This document shows, piece after piece, positions 25,515 to 35,171 of a stretch of DNA of 64,000 bases. Origin of the DNA: Azorhizobium caulinodans ORS 571 (GTDB taxonomy: Bacteria > Pseudomonadota > Alphaproteobacteria > Rhizobiales > Xanthobacteraceae); the NCBI RefSeq assembly GCF_000010525.1, contig NC_009937.1, positions 2,671,501 to 2,735,500 of the forward strand. The letters are read 5' to 3'. A program made the translations under genes and the position numbers. The notes below the pieces were generated by a model. It did no database searches and was not told where the DNA came from. It saw only the letters and a program-made list of their open reading frames with translations. The first letter of the stretch is position 1, and each line of letters starts with the position of its first letter.

Positions 25515-26207
25515 GTGATTCTGACCCCGGAGGAATGGACGGCCGTGCGGCTGAGCCTGCAGGTGGCCTTCTGGGCCACCGTGTGGAGCCTGCCCCCCGG
25601 TATCGTCGTCGCCTTCATCCTCTCCCGCCTCGATTTCCCGGGGCGCGGGCTGGTGGATGGCGTCATCAACCTGCCGCTCGTCCTGCCCCGCGTGGTGGTC
25701 GGCTATCTGCTGCTGCTGTTCCTCGGGACGCGCGGCGCCCTTGGCTATTATCTCTATGAGTGGTTCGGCATCCGGCTGATCTTCTCCACCGCTGGGGCCA
25801 CCGTCGCCGCCGCCGTGGTCTCGTTCCCGCTCACCGTCAGCGCCATCCGCCTCTCGCTCGATGCGGTGGACCGGGGGCTGGAGACGGCCGCGCGCACGCT
25901 CGGCGCCTCACGGCTCGACGTCTTCTTCAGCATCACCCTGCCGCTGATGCTGCCGGGCATTCTCTCCGGCACGCTCATGTCGCTCGCGTCCGCGCTGGGC
26001 GAGTTCGGCGCCACCATCACCTTCGTCTCCAACGTGGAAGGCGTGACGCGGACCATCCCGCTCGCCATCTACAGCGCCACCAGCGTGCCCGACGGCGACG
26101 CCATCGCACTGCGCCTCACGGTCGTCTCCATCATCCTGGCGCTCGGTGCCCTCCTGCTGGCGGAGTTCGCCGACCGGCGCATCCGCATGGTCCTGGGGCG
26201 GGCATGA
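25515..26207 (+). CDS. modB: Molybdate ABC transporter permease
   Basis: 230 residues with five membrane helices. The ModB core includes NLPLVLPRVVVGYLLLLFLG and the EAA loop ETAARTLGASRLDVFFSITLPL, which binds ModC. Its stop overlaps the modC ATG by four bases (ATGA). It forms the inner-membrane channel for molybdate. Confidence 0.95.
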   Translation: MILTPEEWTAVRLSLQVAFWATVWSLPPGIVVAFILSRLDFPGRGLVDGVINLPLVLPRVVVGYLLLLFLGTRGALGYYLYEWFGIRLIFSTAGATVAAAVVSFPLTVSAIRLSLDAVDRGLETAARTLGASRLDVFFSITLPLMLPGILSGTLMSLASALGEFGATITFVSNVEGVTRTIPLAIYSATSVPDGDAIALRLTVVSIILALGALLLAEFADRRIRMVLGRA

Positions 26208-27379
26208 TCGAGATCGACGTCGCGCTGACGCGCTCCTCCAGCTTCCGGCTCGCGGCCCGTTTCGTGGCGCCCGAGAAGGGCATCACCTCGCTGTTCGGCC
26301 GCTCCGGCGCGGGCAAGAGCACCATCATCCACATGGTGGCGGGCACCGTACGCCCGGACAGCGGCAGCATCCGCATCGGCGACACGGTGTTTTTCGACGC
26401 CGCGCGGGGCATCGACCTCGCCATGGAGCGCCGGCGGGTGGGCTATGTCTTCCAGGACGCCCGCCTGTTTCCGCACATGCGCGTGGAAACCAACCTGCGC
26501 TATGGCGAACGGCGGGCGAAGGGCGAAAAGCGAATCGGCTTCGATGCGGTGGTGGGCATGCTCGGCATCGGCCATCTGCTCGGCCGCCGGCCGCACACCC
26601 TCTCCGGCGGCGAGCGCCAGCGGGTGGCCATCGGCCGCGCCCTGCTTGCCCAGCCCCGCCTGCTCCTGATGGACGAGCCCCTCGCCGCCCTCGACGAACA
26701 GCGCAAGGCGGAAATCCTGCCCTACCTTGAAGTGCTGCGGGACGAGCTGAAGCTGCCCATCCTCTATGTCAGCCACGCCATCGAGGAGGTGCTGCGCCTC
26801 TCCGACATGGTGGTGGCCATGGCGGACGGGGGCGTGGTGGCGGCCGGCAGCGTGGCGGATGTGATGTCCCAGCCAGCGCTGCTGCCGGTGGTGGGGCGCT
26901 TCGACCTCGGCACCATCGTGGACTGCACGGTCGCCGCCCACGATACCCATTATGCCCTCTCCAGCCTCGCCTTTCCCGATGGCGAACTGCGCGTGCCGCT
27001 GGTGGATCTCCCGCTTGGCGCCCCGGCCCGCGCCCGCATCCGCTCGCGCGACGTGGCGCTCTCCTTGTCGCGGCCCATGGATGTCTCCGTCACCAACCGC
27101 ATCGCGGGCAAGGTCAGCGACATCCGCCGCGAGGAGGGCCCCTATGCGGACGTGGGCGTGGACCTCGGCCACGTCACCCTGCGCGCGCTCGTGACCGTGG
27201 AGAGCGTCAATCGTCTGGCGCTGGAGCCCGGCATGCCGGTGTGGGTGATGATCAAGGCGGTGGCTGTCGATTCCCGCTCGCCTTTGTTCGCGGCGCCGGC
27301 GGACGGCCCGTTCAGCCCGCCTGGGACTCCGGCTCTGCGTCTGGTCGAGCCTGATAATCCTTCGCAAGCGAACGCATGA
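26204..27379 (+). CDS. modC: Molybdate ABC transporter ATP-binding protein
   Basis: 391 residues, longer than the usual 350 or so because of a C-terminal tail after the TOBE/mop domain. Walker A is FGRSGAGKST (31-40), the signature LSGGERQR (133-140) and Walker B LLLMDEP. The mop-like TOBE domain lies around 285-355 (SVTNRIAGKVSDI, VTLRALVTVESVNRL) and can sense molybdate. The last 22 codons overlap the end of the opposite ModE-like gene by 68 bases. Confidence 0.95.
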   Translation: MIEIDVALTRSSSFRLAARFVAPEKGITSLFGRSGAGKSTIIHMVAGTVRPDSGSIRIGDTVFFDAARGIDLAMERRRVGYVFQDARLFPHMRVETNLRYGERRAKGEKRIGFDAVVGMLGIGHLLGRRPHTLSGGERQRVAIGRALLAQPRLLLMDEPLAALDEQRKAEILPYLEVLRDELKLPILYVSHAIEEVLRLSDMVVAMADGGVVAAGSVADVMSQPALLPVVGRFDLGTIVDCTVAAHDTHYALSSLAFPDGELRVPLVDLPLGAPARARIRSRDVALSLSRPMDVSVTNRIAGKVSDIRREEGPYADVGVDLGHVTLRALVTVESVNRLALEPGMPVWVMIKAVAVDSRSPLFAAPADGPFSPPGTPALRLVEPDNPSQANA

Positions 27380-27704
27380 TCTCGCCGCCCGCGCCCTCGG
27401 TGGCGCGGGCCGCCTGCCGCTCCATGGCGCGATAGAGCGCGATGAGGCGATGGCCGAAAGGCGTCACTTCCGACCCGCCACCCCGGCGGCCGGGAAAGGT
27501 GCGCAGCACCGGCTCCTCGAACATGCGGCCGAGTTCGTCCATCAGCATCCAGGCGCGGCGATAGCTCATGCCCAGCGCCTTGGCAGCGCCGAGGATGGAG
27601 CCGCTGAGATGGATCGCCTCCAACAATGCGATCTTGCCGGGGCCGAGGCGCCGGCCGTCACCAAAATCGAGACGGATGAACAGGGCGGGGGACGTGTCGG
27701 CCAC
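27312..27704 (-). CDS. Single-domain ModE-like winged-helix repressor
   Basis: 130 residues, carrying only the ModE N-terminal helix-turn-helix: GRRLGPGKIALLEAIHLSGSILGAAKALGMSYRRAWMLMDELG at about 17-59, then the wing FPGRRGGGSEVTPFG. Full-length ModE (about 260 residues) adds two molybdate-binding mop domains, absent here, as in several rhizobial homologues. It should bind the palindrome before modA. How it senses molybdate is open, perhaps through ModC or a separate molbindin. It is convergent with modC and overlaps it by 68 bases. Confidence 0.85.
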   Translation of the reverse strand: MADTSPALFIRLDFGDGRRLGPGKIALLEAIHLSGSILGAAKALGMSYRRAWMLMDELGRMFEEPVLRTFPGRRGGGSEVTPFGHRLIALYRAMERQAARATEGAGGEIMRSLAKDYQARPDAEPESQAG

Positions 27705-27779
27705 GGCAGTTCCTCTCAGACTGCCGGATGATAGCCCAAAGCGGACCGGGGCGGACCCGCGAATTCCGGGCGGCAGCCC

Positions 27780-28142
27780 TCAATGGCTCGTGCACACGAA
27801 CGGCGGCCGGCCGCAGCGGGAGAGATAGCGCTCGCACTGCTGCTCGCGGTCGTAGCCGAGCATGAAATCCTCCTCCGGTGTCAATTGGCACAGGGGCTTG
27901 GTCACGATGCTGCGGGTGGTCTGCACAAAGGCGGTCCGGCCGAAGAACAGATTCACCTTCTCCGCATTCACCTGCTGGACGAAATGCTCGATCTGCGATC
28001 CCTCCAGCCGCACGAGGATGGGCGGCAGGTCATGGGCGGCCATGGTCATGAGGAACAGGCAGCGGACGCCACGCCGGAACTCATAGACATTGTGGTTGAA
28101 GATGCGCAGCGTCACCTGGTCTAGAGCAGCTTCGCAAGCCAT
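27780..28142 (-). CDS. DUF2023 family protein, flavodoxin partner
   Basis: 120 residues of the DUF2023 family: VTLRIFNHNVYEFRRGVRCLFLMTM near the start, then VNLFFGRTAFVQTT and LTPEEDFMLGYDREQQCERYL. The cysteines include a terminal CGRPPFVC. The family is unassigned, but members recur next to flavodoxin genes. The ATG lies 22 bases inside the flavodoxin reading frame, so translation is coupled. It probably modulates or accompanies the flavodoxin during iron limitation or nitrogen fixation; that is inference from the pairing. Confidence 0.8.
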   Translation of the reverse strand: MACEAALDQVTLRIFNHNVYEFRRGVRCLFLMTMAAHDLPPILVRLEGSQIEHFVQQVNAEKVNLFFGRTAFVQTTRSIVTKPLCQLTPEEDFMLGYDREQQCERYLSRCGRPPFVCTSH

Positions 28143-28603
28143 GCGGTGACCCGTTTTTCGGTGAGGGAGGACTGGGTGTCGGGGTCGATGGCAAGGCCAA
28201 CGAACTGCCCGTCGCGCTCGGCCAGCGAACCGGTGAAGTCATAGCCCGAGGTCTCGGTGAAGCCGACGACGGCGGCCCCCTTCTCCGCCACGAGATCATA
28301 GAGGAGGCCCATGGCGTCCACGAAGGAGTCCGGATAGGTGGCCTGGTCTCCCGTGCCGAAGAGGGCCACCTTCTTGCCCGCGAGGTTGGCGGACTTGAGC
28401 GTGTCGATATTGGCTTCCCAGTCGGACTGGAGATCGCCCGCCCCATAGGTGGGCGAACCGAGGATGAGCAGGTCGCACTGCTCGAAATCACCGACGCTCG
28501 CGGCCTTGATGTCGATGGAGCGGCCCGAGGCCTTCTTGCAAATGCGGGCGGCAACGGCCTTGGTGGCCCCCCCGTCCGAACCGAAAATCACGTTGACGAT
28601 CAT
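28121..28603 (-). CDS. Flavodoxin (long-chain type)
   Basis: 160 residues from the ATG at 28603. The phosphate loop of the FMN site is FGSDGGATKAVA (about 7-18). The conserved SPTYGAGDLQSDWE and the loop GTGDQATYPDSFVDAMG indicate a long-chain flavodoxin. It carries one or two electrons on FMN in the cytoplasm and replaces ferredoxin when iron is scarce; NifF-type members feed nitrogenase. The SPTYGAG tyrosine and GDQ loop fit the FldA/NifF group, but a nif assignment is not proven. A Fur-like box is 134 bases upstream and the DUF2023 gene overlaps its end. Confidence 0.9.
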   Translation of the reverse strand: MIVNVIFGSDGGATKAVAARICKKASGRSIDIKAASVGDFEQCDLLILGSPTYGAGDLQSDWEANIDTLKSANLAGKKVALFGTGDQATYPDSFVDAMGLLYDLVAEKGAAVVGFTETSGYDFTGSLAERDGQFVGLAIDPDTQSSLTEKRVTAWLAKLL

Positions 28604-28730
28604 CTGCCTTCTTCCGTGTGCGGCCGGCGGCCCAGCCGCCCTGCCCTGTCGCCCGCTGGACCTGCGCATCCGTGAGGCAGGCCCAAGGCTGAGGCACCGG
28701 AAGGCGCGCCTCAAGACGGAGGCGCCCAGT

Positions 28731-28751
28731 TCTAAATGAGAATGATTAGAC
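28731..28751. promoter_or_regulatory. Fur-like iron box upstream of flavodoxin
   Basis: TGAGAAT-G-ATTAGAC at 28737-28751 matches the Fur 7-1-7 model TGATAAT-N-ATTATCA at most positions. It also lies within an inverted repeat TCTAA-N10-TTAGA (28731-28750), somewhat like Irr-type boxes. It is 134 bases upstream of the flavodoxin ATG, suitable for iron control of that transcript. Confidence 0.5.
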
Positions 28752-28837
28752 GGGACGGCGGCTAAGGCCTTGGTGCCGAAGTCATTCCGCCGCTTCTTTA
28801 GGAGGCTTCTGTCGTGCAGCGGATCGGATGGGCACCC

Positions 28838-28868
28838 TGAAACAGAAACGGGCGCCTTCCGGCGCCCG
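28838..28868 (-). terminator. Intrinsic terminator of the ilvC transcript
   Basis: On the minus strand CGGGCGCC/GGCGCCCG (28849-28856 and 28861-28868) forms a GC-rich stem with a four-base loop, followed by GTTTCTGTTTC. It lies 28 bases beyond the ilvC stop. Confidence 0.75.
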
Positions 28869-28895
28869 CTCCCTGTTCCAGAACCTGACTGAAAC

Positions 28896-30478
<1,583 letters not shown>

Positions 30479-30555
30479 CGAGGGGACTCTGCGAAAACAG
30501 GGAATGGAGGGGCGCGGCGAGGCCGGGCGCAAAGGCGCGCCCGGCGGCAGGAGGC

Positions 30556-32316
30556 TCACACCAGCATCTTGCCTTCGTCGGTGATGGCCTCGTCGAGATC
30601 GACCGCCATGTCGCCGAGGATCATCTCATTGTGCGCGCGGCCGGACGGGATCATGGGGAAGCAGTTTTCCTGCTGGTCCACGATGCAGTCGAAGATCACC
30701 GGGCGCTTGATGTTGATCATCTCCTGGATGGCCCCGTCGAGGTCGCCGGGCTTCTCGCAGCGGATGCCGACGCCGCCATAAGCGTCCGCGAGCTTCACGA
30801 AGTCGGGCAGCGCCTCCGAATAGGAGTGCGAGTAGCGCCCGCCGTGCAGCAGTTCCTGCCACTGGCGCACCATGCCCATGTAGCGGTTGTTCAGGATGAA
30901 GATCTTCACCGGCAGGTTGAACTGCACGGCCGTCGACATCTCCTGCATGTTCATCAGGATGGAGGCCTCGCCGGCGATGTCGATGCACAGGCCGTCCGGA
31001 TGGGCGATCTGCGCGCCGATGGCGGCGGGCAGGCCGTAGCCCATGGTGCCGAGGCCGCCGGAGGTCATCCAGCGGTTCGGCTCCTCGAACCGGAAGAACT
31101 GCGCCGCCCACATCTGGTGCTGGCCGACCTCGGTGGTGATGTAGACGTCCTTGTCCTTCGTCGCCGCATAGAGGCGCTCGATGGCCTGCTGCGGCTTGAT
31201 GACGTCCGGCAGCAGACGGTAGGCGAGCGAGTTGCGCGCACGCCAGCGGTCGATCTGCTTCCACCATTCGTCGAGCGCCGCCTTGTCGGTCTGGCGGTCC
31301 TGCGACTTCCAGAGGGCAACCATCGCCTCCAGCACCTTGGTGCAGTCGCCGATGATGGGCAGGTCGACCTTGACGTTCTTGTTGATGGACGAGGGGTCGA
31401 TGTCGATGTGGATCTTCTTCGAACCCGGCGCGAAGGCGTCGAGGCGGCCGGTGATGCGGTCGTCGAACCGCGCGCCGATGCAGACCATCACGTCGCAGCC
31501 GTGCATGGCCATGTTGGCTTCGTAGGTACCGTGCATGCCGAGCATGCCGAGCCACTGGCTGCTGGCGGCGGGGAAGGCGCCGAGGCCCATCAGGGTCGAG
31601 GTGACCGGAACGCCCGAGAGGCGCGCCAGCTCGCGCAGCGCACGGCTTGCCGCCGGGCCGGAATTGATGACGCCGCCGCCGGTGTAGAAGATCGGACGCT
31701 TGGCGCCGGCGATCATCTCGATGGCCTGGCGGACCGCGCCGTCATCGCCCACGAGCCGCGGCTTGTAGGTCTTGTGCTCGATATTCTCGCGGCCGATGTA
31801 GGTGCCCTTGGCGAACTGGACATCCTTGGGGATGTCCACGACCACCGGACCCGGACGCCCGTTCTGGGCGACATAGAAGGCCTCGTGCAGCACGCGGGCG
31901 AGATCGTTGACGTCGCGCACCAGATAATTGTGCTTGGTGCAGGGCCGGGTGATGCCGACCGTGTCGCACTCCTGGAAGGCATCGTTGCCGATGAGGTGTG
32001 TCGCGACCTGGCCGGTGATGCAGACGATCGGGATCGAATCCATCAGGGCATCCGTCAGGCCGGTGACCGCGTTGGTGGCACCGGGGCCGGACGTGACGAG
32101 GACGACGCCGACCTTGCCGGACGAGCGGGCATAGCCCTCCGCCGAATGCACAGCCGCCTGCTCGTGGCGCACGAGGATGTGCTCGATCCGGTTCTGGTGG
32201 AACAGGGCGTCATAGATGGGCAGCACCGCGCCGCCCGGATAACCGAACAGGTGTTCGACACCCTGATCGGTGAGCGCCTGGATCACCATTTCGGCGCCGG
32301 TCATCTCCTTGGTCAT
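30556..32316 (-). CDS. ilvI: Acetolactate synthase large subunit
   Basis: 586 residues from the ATG at 32316, chosen because GAGGAG is eight bases upstream; the GTG three codons earlier abuts that site. Domains follow the ThDP-enzyme order: FGYPGGAVLPIYDAL with the catalytic Glu at RHEQAAVHSAEGYAR, a central FAD-type domain, then the ThDP/Mg motif IAGEASILMNMQEMSTAVQFNLPVKIFILNN with GEA where most enzymes have GD. It condenses two pyruvates, or pyruvate and 2-oxobutyrate. It is first in ilvI-ilvN-ilvC and is preceded by an attenuator. Confidence 0.96.
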   Translation of the reverse strand: MTKEMTGAEMVIQALTDQGVEHLFGYPGGAVLPIYDALFHQNRIEHILVRHEQAAVHSAEGYARSSGKVGVVLVTSGPGATNAVTGLTDALMDSIPIVCITGQVATHLIGNDAFQECDTVGITRPCTKHNYLVRDVNDLARVLHEAFYVAQNGRPGPVVVDIPKDVQFAKGTYIGRENIEHKTYKPRLVGDDGAVRQAIEMIAGAKRPIFYTGGGVINSGPAASRALRELARLSGVPVTSTLMGLGAFPAASSQWLGMLGMHGTYEANMAMHGCDVMVCIGARFDDRITGRLDAFAPGSKKIHIDIDPSSINKNVKVDLPIIGDCTKVLEAMVALWKSQDRQTDKAALDEWWKQIDRWRARNSLAYRLLPDVIKPQQAIERLYAATKDKDVYITTEVGQHQMWAAQFFRFEEPNRWMTSGGLGTMGYGLPAAIGAQIAHPDGLCIDIAGEASILMNMQEMSTAVQFNLPVKIFILNNRYMGMVRQWQELLHGGRYSHSYSEALPDFVKLADAYGGVGIRCEKPGDLDGAIQEMINIKRPVIFDCIVDQQENCFPMIPSGRAHNEMILGDMAVDLDEAITDEGKMLV

Positions 32317-32404
32317 GTCGTCCACTCCTCGCAGCCCCAGCTGCCCGGCGCCTCGCGCGCCCTCAATCCCGATTGATCACCATATGTGGGCTCCGGAGCC
32401 GAGC

Positions 32405-32436
32405 TCCAGAAACAACGAAGGGGCCCGAAGGCCCCT
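32405..32436 (-). terminator. Attenuator terminator ahead of ilvI
   Basis: On the minus strand AGGGGCC (32436-32430) pairs with GGCCCCT (32425-32419) around a TTCG loop, followed by TCGTTGTTT. It lies between the branched-chain-rich leader peptide and the ilvI start. Ribosome stalling in the leader should prevent it from forming. Confidence 0.8.
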
Positions 32437-32468
32437 GATCGCGCGCCACCTGTCCCCCGGACGGCCCG

Positions 32469-32525
32469 TCAGGCCGCCGCGACGATGGCGCGCTCACGTA
32501 CAAGAAGGATAATGAAGTTGCGCAT
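32469..32525 (-). CDS. ilv operon leader peptide (attenuation)
   Basis: An 18-residue open frame, MRNFIILLVRERAIVAAA, ends in TGA at 32469. Eight residues are Ile, Leu or Val (FIILLV, then AIV), a density expected only of a leader peptide that senses branched-chain aminoacyl-tRNA. AAAGGGCGGG upstream can bind ribosomes. A terminator follows 33 bases downstream, then ilvI about 90 bases later. When Ile, Leu or Val tRNAs are uncharged the ribosome would pause here and favour an antiterminator. Too short for standard gene finders. Confidence 0.85.
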   Translation of the reverse strand: MRNFIILLVRERAIVAAA

Positions 32526-32709
32526 CGGCGCACCCGCCCTTTCGAAAGTTGCGCGAACCTACCCACGGACGAAATCTCCGTCAAGCGGGGCCCTCACGCT
32601 TTTTTGCGCGCCGGTCGCTGCGGCACCTATTCCCCGGCTCTGCCGCGATATTGCCCCAAGCGTGCTGTCTTTGTAAGGAAACCCCAGTTCCGACGTTGCG
32701 GAAGAGACC

Positions 32710-33222
32710 ATGCTCCGGATTTCCCATCCCTCGCGCCTCAAGGGCTCGATCGCCATCGGGCTTGCCTTAGCCTTCTGCGCGGCCGGAACCCTGCCGGCCC
32801 TCGCGGACTGCCAGACCGACTTCAACGCCTTGCGCGCCGACATGGAGACCAAGGGCAAGGCCCTACAAGCGGCCGGCAAGGCCAAGGCCGGTCCGCAGGA
32901 ACTCTGCCCGCTGTTCCGCACCTTCACGACCGCCGAGGCCAAGGCCGCCAAGTACCTTGAAGACAACAAGGACTGGTGCCAGATCCCGCCGGAGGCGATC
33001 AAGCAGGCAGTGGAGAACAACAAGAAGACCGCCCAGCTGCGTGATCGCGTCTGCCAGGCTGCGGCCAATGGCGCCACGGGCGCTTCGGGCGGCCCGGCCA
33101 AGCCGCCGCCGCAGGGCAGCCTGTCCCAGGCTCTGGGTGTCACCACCGGCTATGTGCCCGGCGAGAGCAACGGCCGCGGCGGTGTGTTCGACACGCTGAC
33201 CGGCAACGCCCTCTCCAAGTGA
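32710..33222 (+). CDS. Conserved-looking secreted protein with four cysteines, unknown
   Basis: 170 residues. A signal peptide ends near LPALAD (about 29-33). The mature helical part contains four cysteines (ADCQTDF, ELCPLFRTF, DWCQIPPEA, RVCQAAA), enough for two disulfides, then a Gly/Pro linker (GASGGPAKPPPQG) and a C-terminal GGVFDTLTGNALSK. I know no named function. It starts divergent from the ilv leader and ends 7 bases before ubiA, so it probably shares the ubiA transcript. Confidence 0.7.
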   Translation: MLRISHPSRLKGSIAIGLALAFCAAGTLPALADCQTDFNALRADMETKGKALQAAGKAKAGPQELCPLFRTFTTAEAKAAKYLEDNKDWCQIPPEAIKQAVENNKKTAQLRDRVCQAAANGATGASGGPAKPPPQGSLSQALGVTTGYVPGESNGRGGVFDTLTGNALSK

Positions 33223-33229
33223 CCAGAAC

Positions 33230-34207
33230 GTGAGCGGAGACCTGGGAGAGGCGGCCCGCGCGCCGGAACTGGCCGCGGTCGCCGACGCGCCGTCCGGCAA
33301 TTGGGTGGACCGGCATGCGCCGGCGGCCCTGCGTCCCTATCTGCGGCTGGCCCGCCTCGACCGGCCCATCGGCAGTTGGCTCCTGCTCATGCCGTGCTGG
33401 TGGTCGACAGCGCTCGCCGCCGGTGCCGCGCACCAGCCCTATCCCGATCCGAAGCTGCTGATTCTGTTCGCCATCGGTGCGGTCGCCATGCGCGGCGCCG
33501 GCTGCACCTGGAACGACATCCTCGACCGCAAGATCGACCGCATGGTCGCGCGCACCCAGAACCGCCCTGTCGCCAGCGGCGCGGTCAGCGTGCCGGCGGC
33601 CATGGCGTTCCTGGTGTTCCAGTGCCTCGTCGGCCTCGCGGTGCTGCTGTCCCTGCCCCGCTTCGCCGTCATCACCGGCATCGCCTCCCTTGGTGTCGTC
33701 GCCATCTATCCGCTGATGAAGCGCATCACCTCGGTGCCGCAGGCGGTGCTGGGCATCGCCTTCTCCTGGGGCGCCCTGATGGGCTGGGCGAGCGTCTTCC
33801 GCAGCATCGACGATCCCGCGCTTCTGCTCTTCGCGGGTTCGGTGTGCTGGGTGTTCGCCTATGACACCATCTATGCCCATCAGGATCGCGAGGACGACGC
33901 CATCGTGGGCGTGCGCTCGACGGCATTGCTGTTCGGCCAGTCGAGCTGGGTGGCGCTGGCGCTGAGCTACACGGCCACCGTCATCTTCTTCGCGCTGGCG
34001 CTCATGGAGACGCCGAGCGGCTTCTTCGCCTGGGCGGGGCTCGTGGCTTTCGCGGCCCATCTCTTCAATCAGGTCCGTCGGCTCGATATCGACGATCCGG
34101 ACCTGTGCCTTGCGCTCTTCAAGTCCAACCGCGACGCCGGCCTTCTCTTCTTCGTCGGCCTGTCCCTGGACGTGGTGGCGCAGCACCTGTCCGCCCTTTG
34201 GCCGTGA
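33230..34207 (+). CDS. ubiA: 4-hydroxybenzoate polyprenyltransferase
   Basis: 325 residues, GTG start seven bases after the preceding stop. The two prenyl-diphosphate/Mg motifs are NDILDRKID at 95-103 and YDTIYAHQD at 211-219. Eight or so membrane helices surround them. It attaches the polyprenyl tail to 4-hydroxybenzoate in ubiquinone synthesis at the inner membrane. The first 30 residues are a soluble extension; an internal start closer to RPYLRLARLDRPIG is not available as ATG. It belongs to a block conserved in this order with the lipid A genes that follow. Confidence 0.94.
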   Translation: MSGDLGEAARAPELAAVADAPSGNWVDRHAPAALRPYLRLARLDRPIGSWLLLMPCWWSTALAAGAAHQPYPDPKLLILFAIGAVAMRGAGCTWNDILDRKIDRMVARTQNRPVASGAVSVPAAMAFLVFQCLVGLAVLLSLPRFAVITGIASLGVVAIYPLMKRITSVPQAVLGIAFSWGALMGWASVFRSIDDPALLLFAGSVCWVFAYDTIYAHQDREDDAIVGVRSTALLFGQSSWVALALSYTATVIFFALALMETPSGFFAWAGLVAFAAHLFNQVRRLDIDDPDLCLALFKSNRDAGLLFFVGLSLDVVAQHLSALWP

Positions 34208-34298
34208 GTGCGCGCTCGGCGGGAACGGGCCTCAACTTTCTCCGGAGTGAACGCAAGTCGTCTTGCCACGGACATGCGAGGCGCTTAAGGGCAGCCCC

Positions 34299-35138
34299 AT
34301 GAAGTCGCAGGATCAGACCCCGCCCCGTTCCGGCGCACCGGCGCCGGACGCGCCGGATGCCATCGCCCGGCTGATGGCCGATGCGGTGACCGCGGCGGGA
34401 GCCATCGCGCTCGATATGTTCCGCGCGGGCCGGCTTGAAAGCTGGAGCAAGGCCAACGATTCGCCGGTGACGGCGGCCGACATCGCCGTGGACCGCTTCC
34501 TGAAGGATCGCTTCACCGCGCTGGCGCCCGACTACGGCTGGCTCTCGGAAGAGAGCGTGGACAGCCCGGATCGCCTGGCTCGCAGCCGGGTCTGGGTGGT
34601 GGACCCCATTGACGGCACCCGCGGCTTCATGGCGGGCGGCGTGGACTGGGCGGTCTCCGCCGCTCTGGTCGAGAACGGCCGGCCTGTCGCCGCAGCCCTG
34701 TTCGCACCGGCGAGCGAAGAGCTGTTCGTCGCCTCTGTCGGAGCGGGGGCGACGCGCAACGGCGTCCCGCTCGCCGTTTCCGATCTGACGGCACTGGCGG
34801 GCGCGCGCATCTCCGGTCCCGTGGCGAGCCTCGACCGGCTAGCCCAGCACGCCCCCATCGAGCGGCGCCCGCGTGTGCGCTCGCTCGCCTTGCGCATCAC
34901 CCGCGTGGCCACGGCCGAACTGGATGTGGCGCTGGCCGCCCCCAATGCCCATGACTGGGACATCGCGGCGGCCGACCTTCTGGTGCAGGAGGCCGGCGGC
35001 CTTCTGTCCGGCTTGGATGGCCGGCCTCTCACCTATAATGCTACGGTGCCCCGGCACGGGGCGCTCGTCTGCGCGGGGACCGCCCTGCATCCTCACATTC
35101 TCGCTGCGGCGCGTGCGGGCGCCGGCGGCGCATCCTGA
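34299..35138 (+). CDS. Inositol monophosphatase family / CysQ-like 3'(2'),5'-bisphosphate nucleotidase
   Basis: 279 residues. The metal-binding motifs are the Glu pair in WLSEES (about 85-90), DPIDGTRGF (about 102-110) and HDWDIAAADLLVQEAGG near 215. These define the Li-sensitive phosphatase superfamily. In this position the enzyme is usually called CysQ, removing the 3'-phosphate from PAP made in sulfation, but inositol-phosphate hydrolysis is possible. It is followed after 33 bases by DUF4170 and the lipid A genes, probably one transcript. Confidence 0.85.
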   Translation: MKSQDQTPPRSGAPAPDAPDAIARLMADAVTAAGAIALDMFRAGRLESWSKANDSPVTAADIAVDRFLKDRFTALAPDYGWLSEESVDSPDRLARSRVWVVDPIDGTRGFMAGGVDWAVSAALVENGRPVAAALFAPASEELFVASVGAGATRNGVPLAVSDLTALAGARISGPVASLDRLAQHAPIERRPRVRSLALRITRVATAELDVALAAPNAHDWDIAAADLLVQEAGGLLSGLDGRPLTYNATVPRHGALVCAGTALHPHILAAARAGAGGAS

Positions 35139-35171
35139 CGTTCCTCCCGTTTTCGCCTGTCCCAGGAACTT

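Noticed and set aside
28604-28714. 37-codon upstream extension of the flavodoxin frame
   Set aside because: The extra residues are Arg/Pro-rich and unlike flavodoxins. The ATG at 28603 gives the expected MIVNVIFGSDGGAT start.
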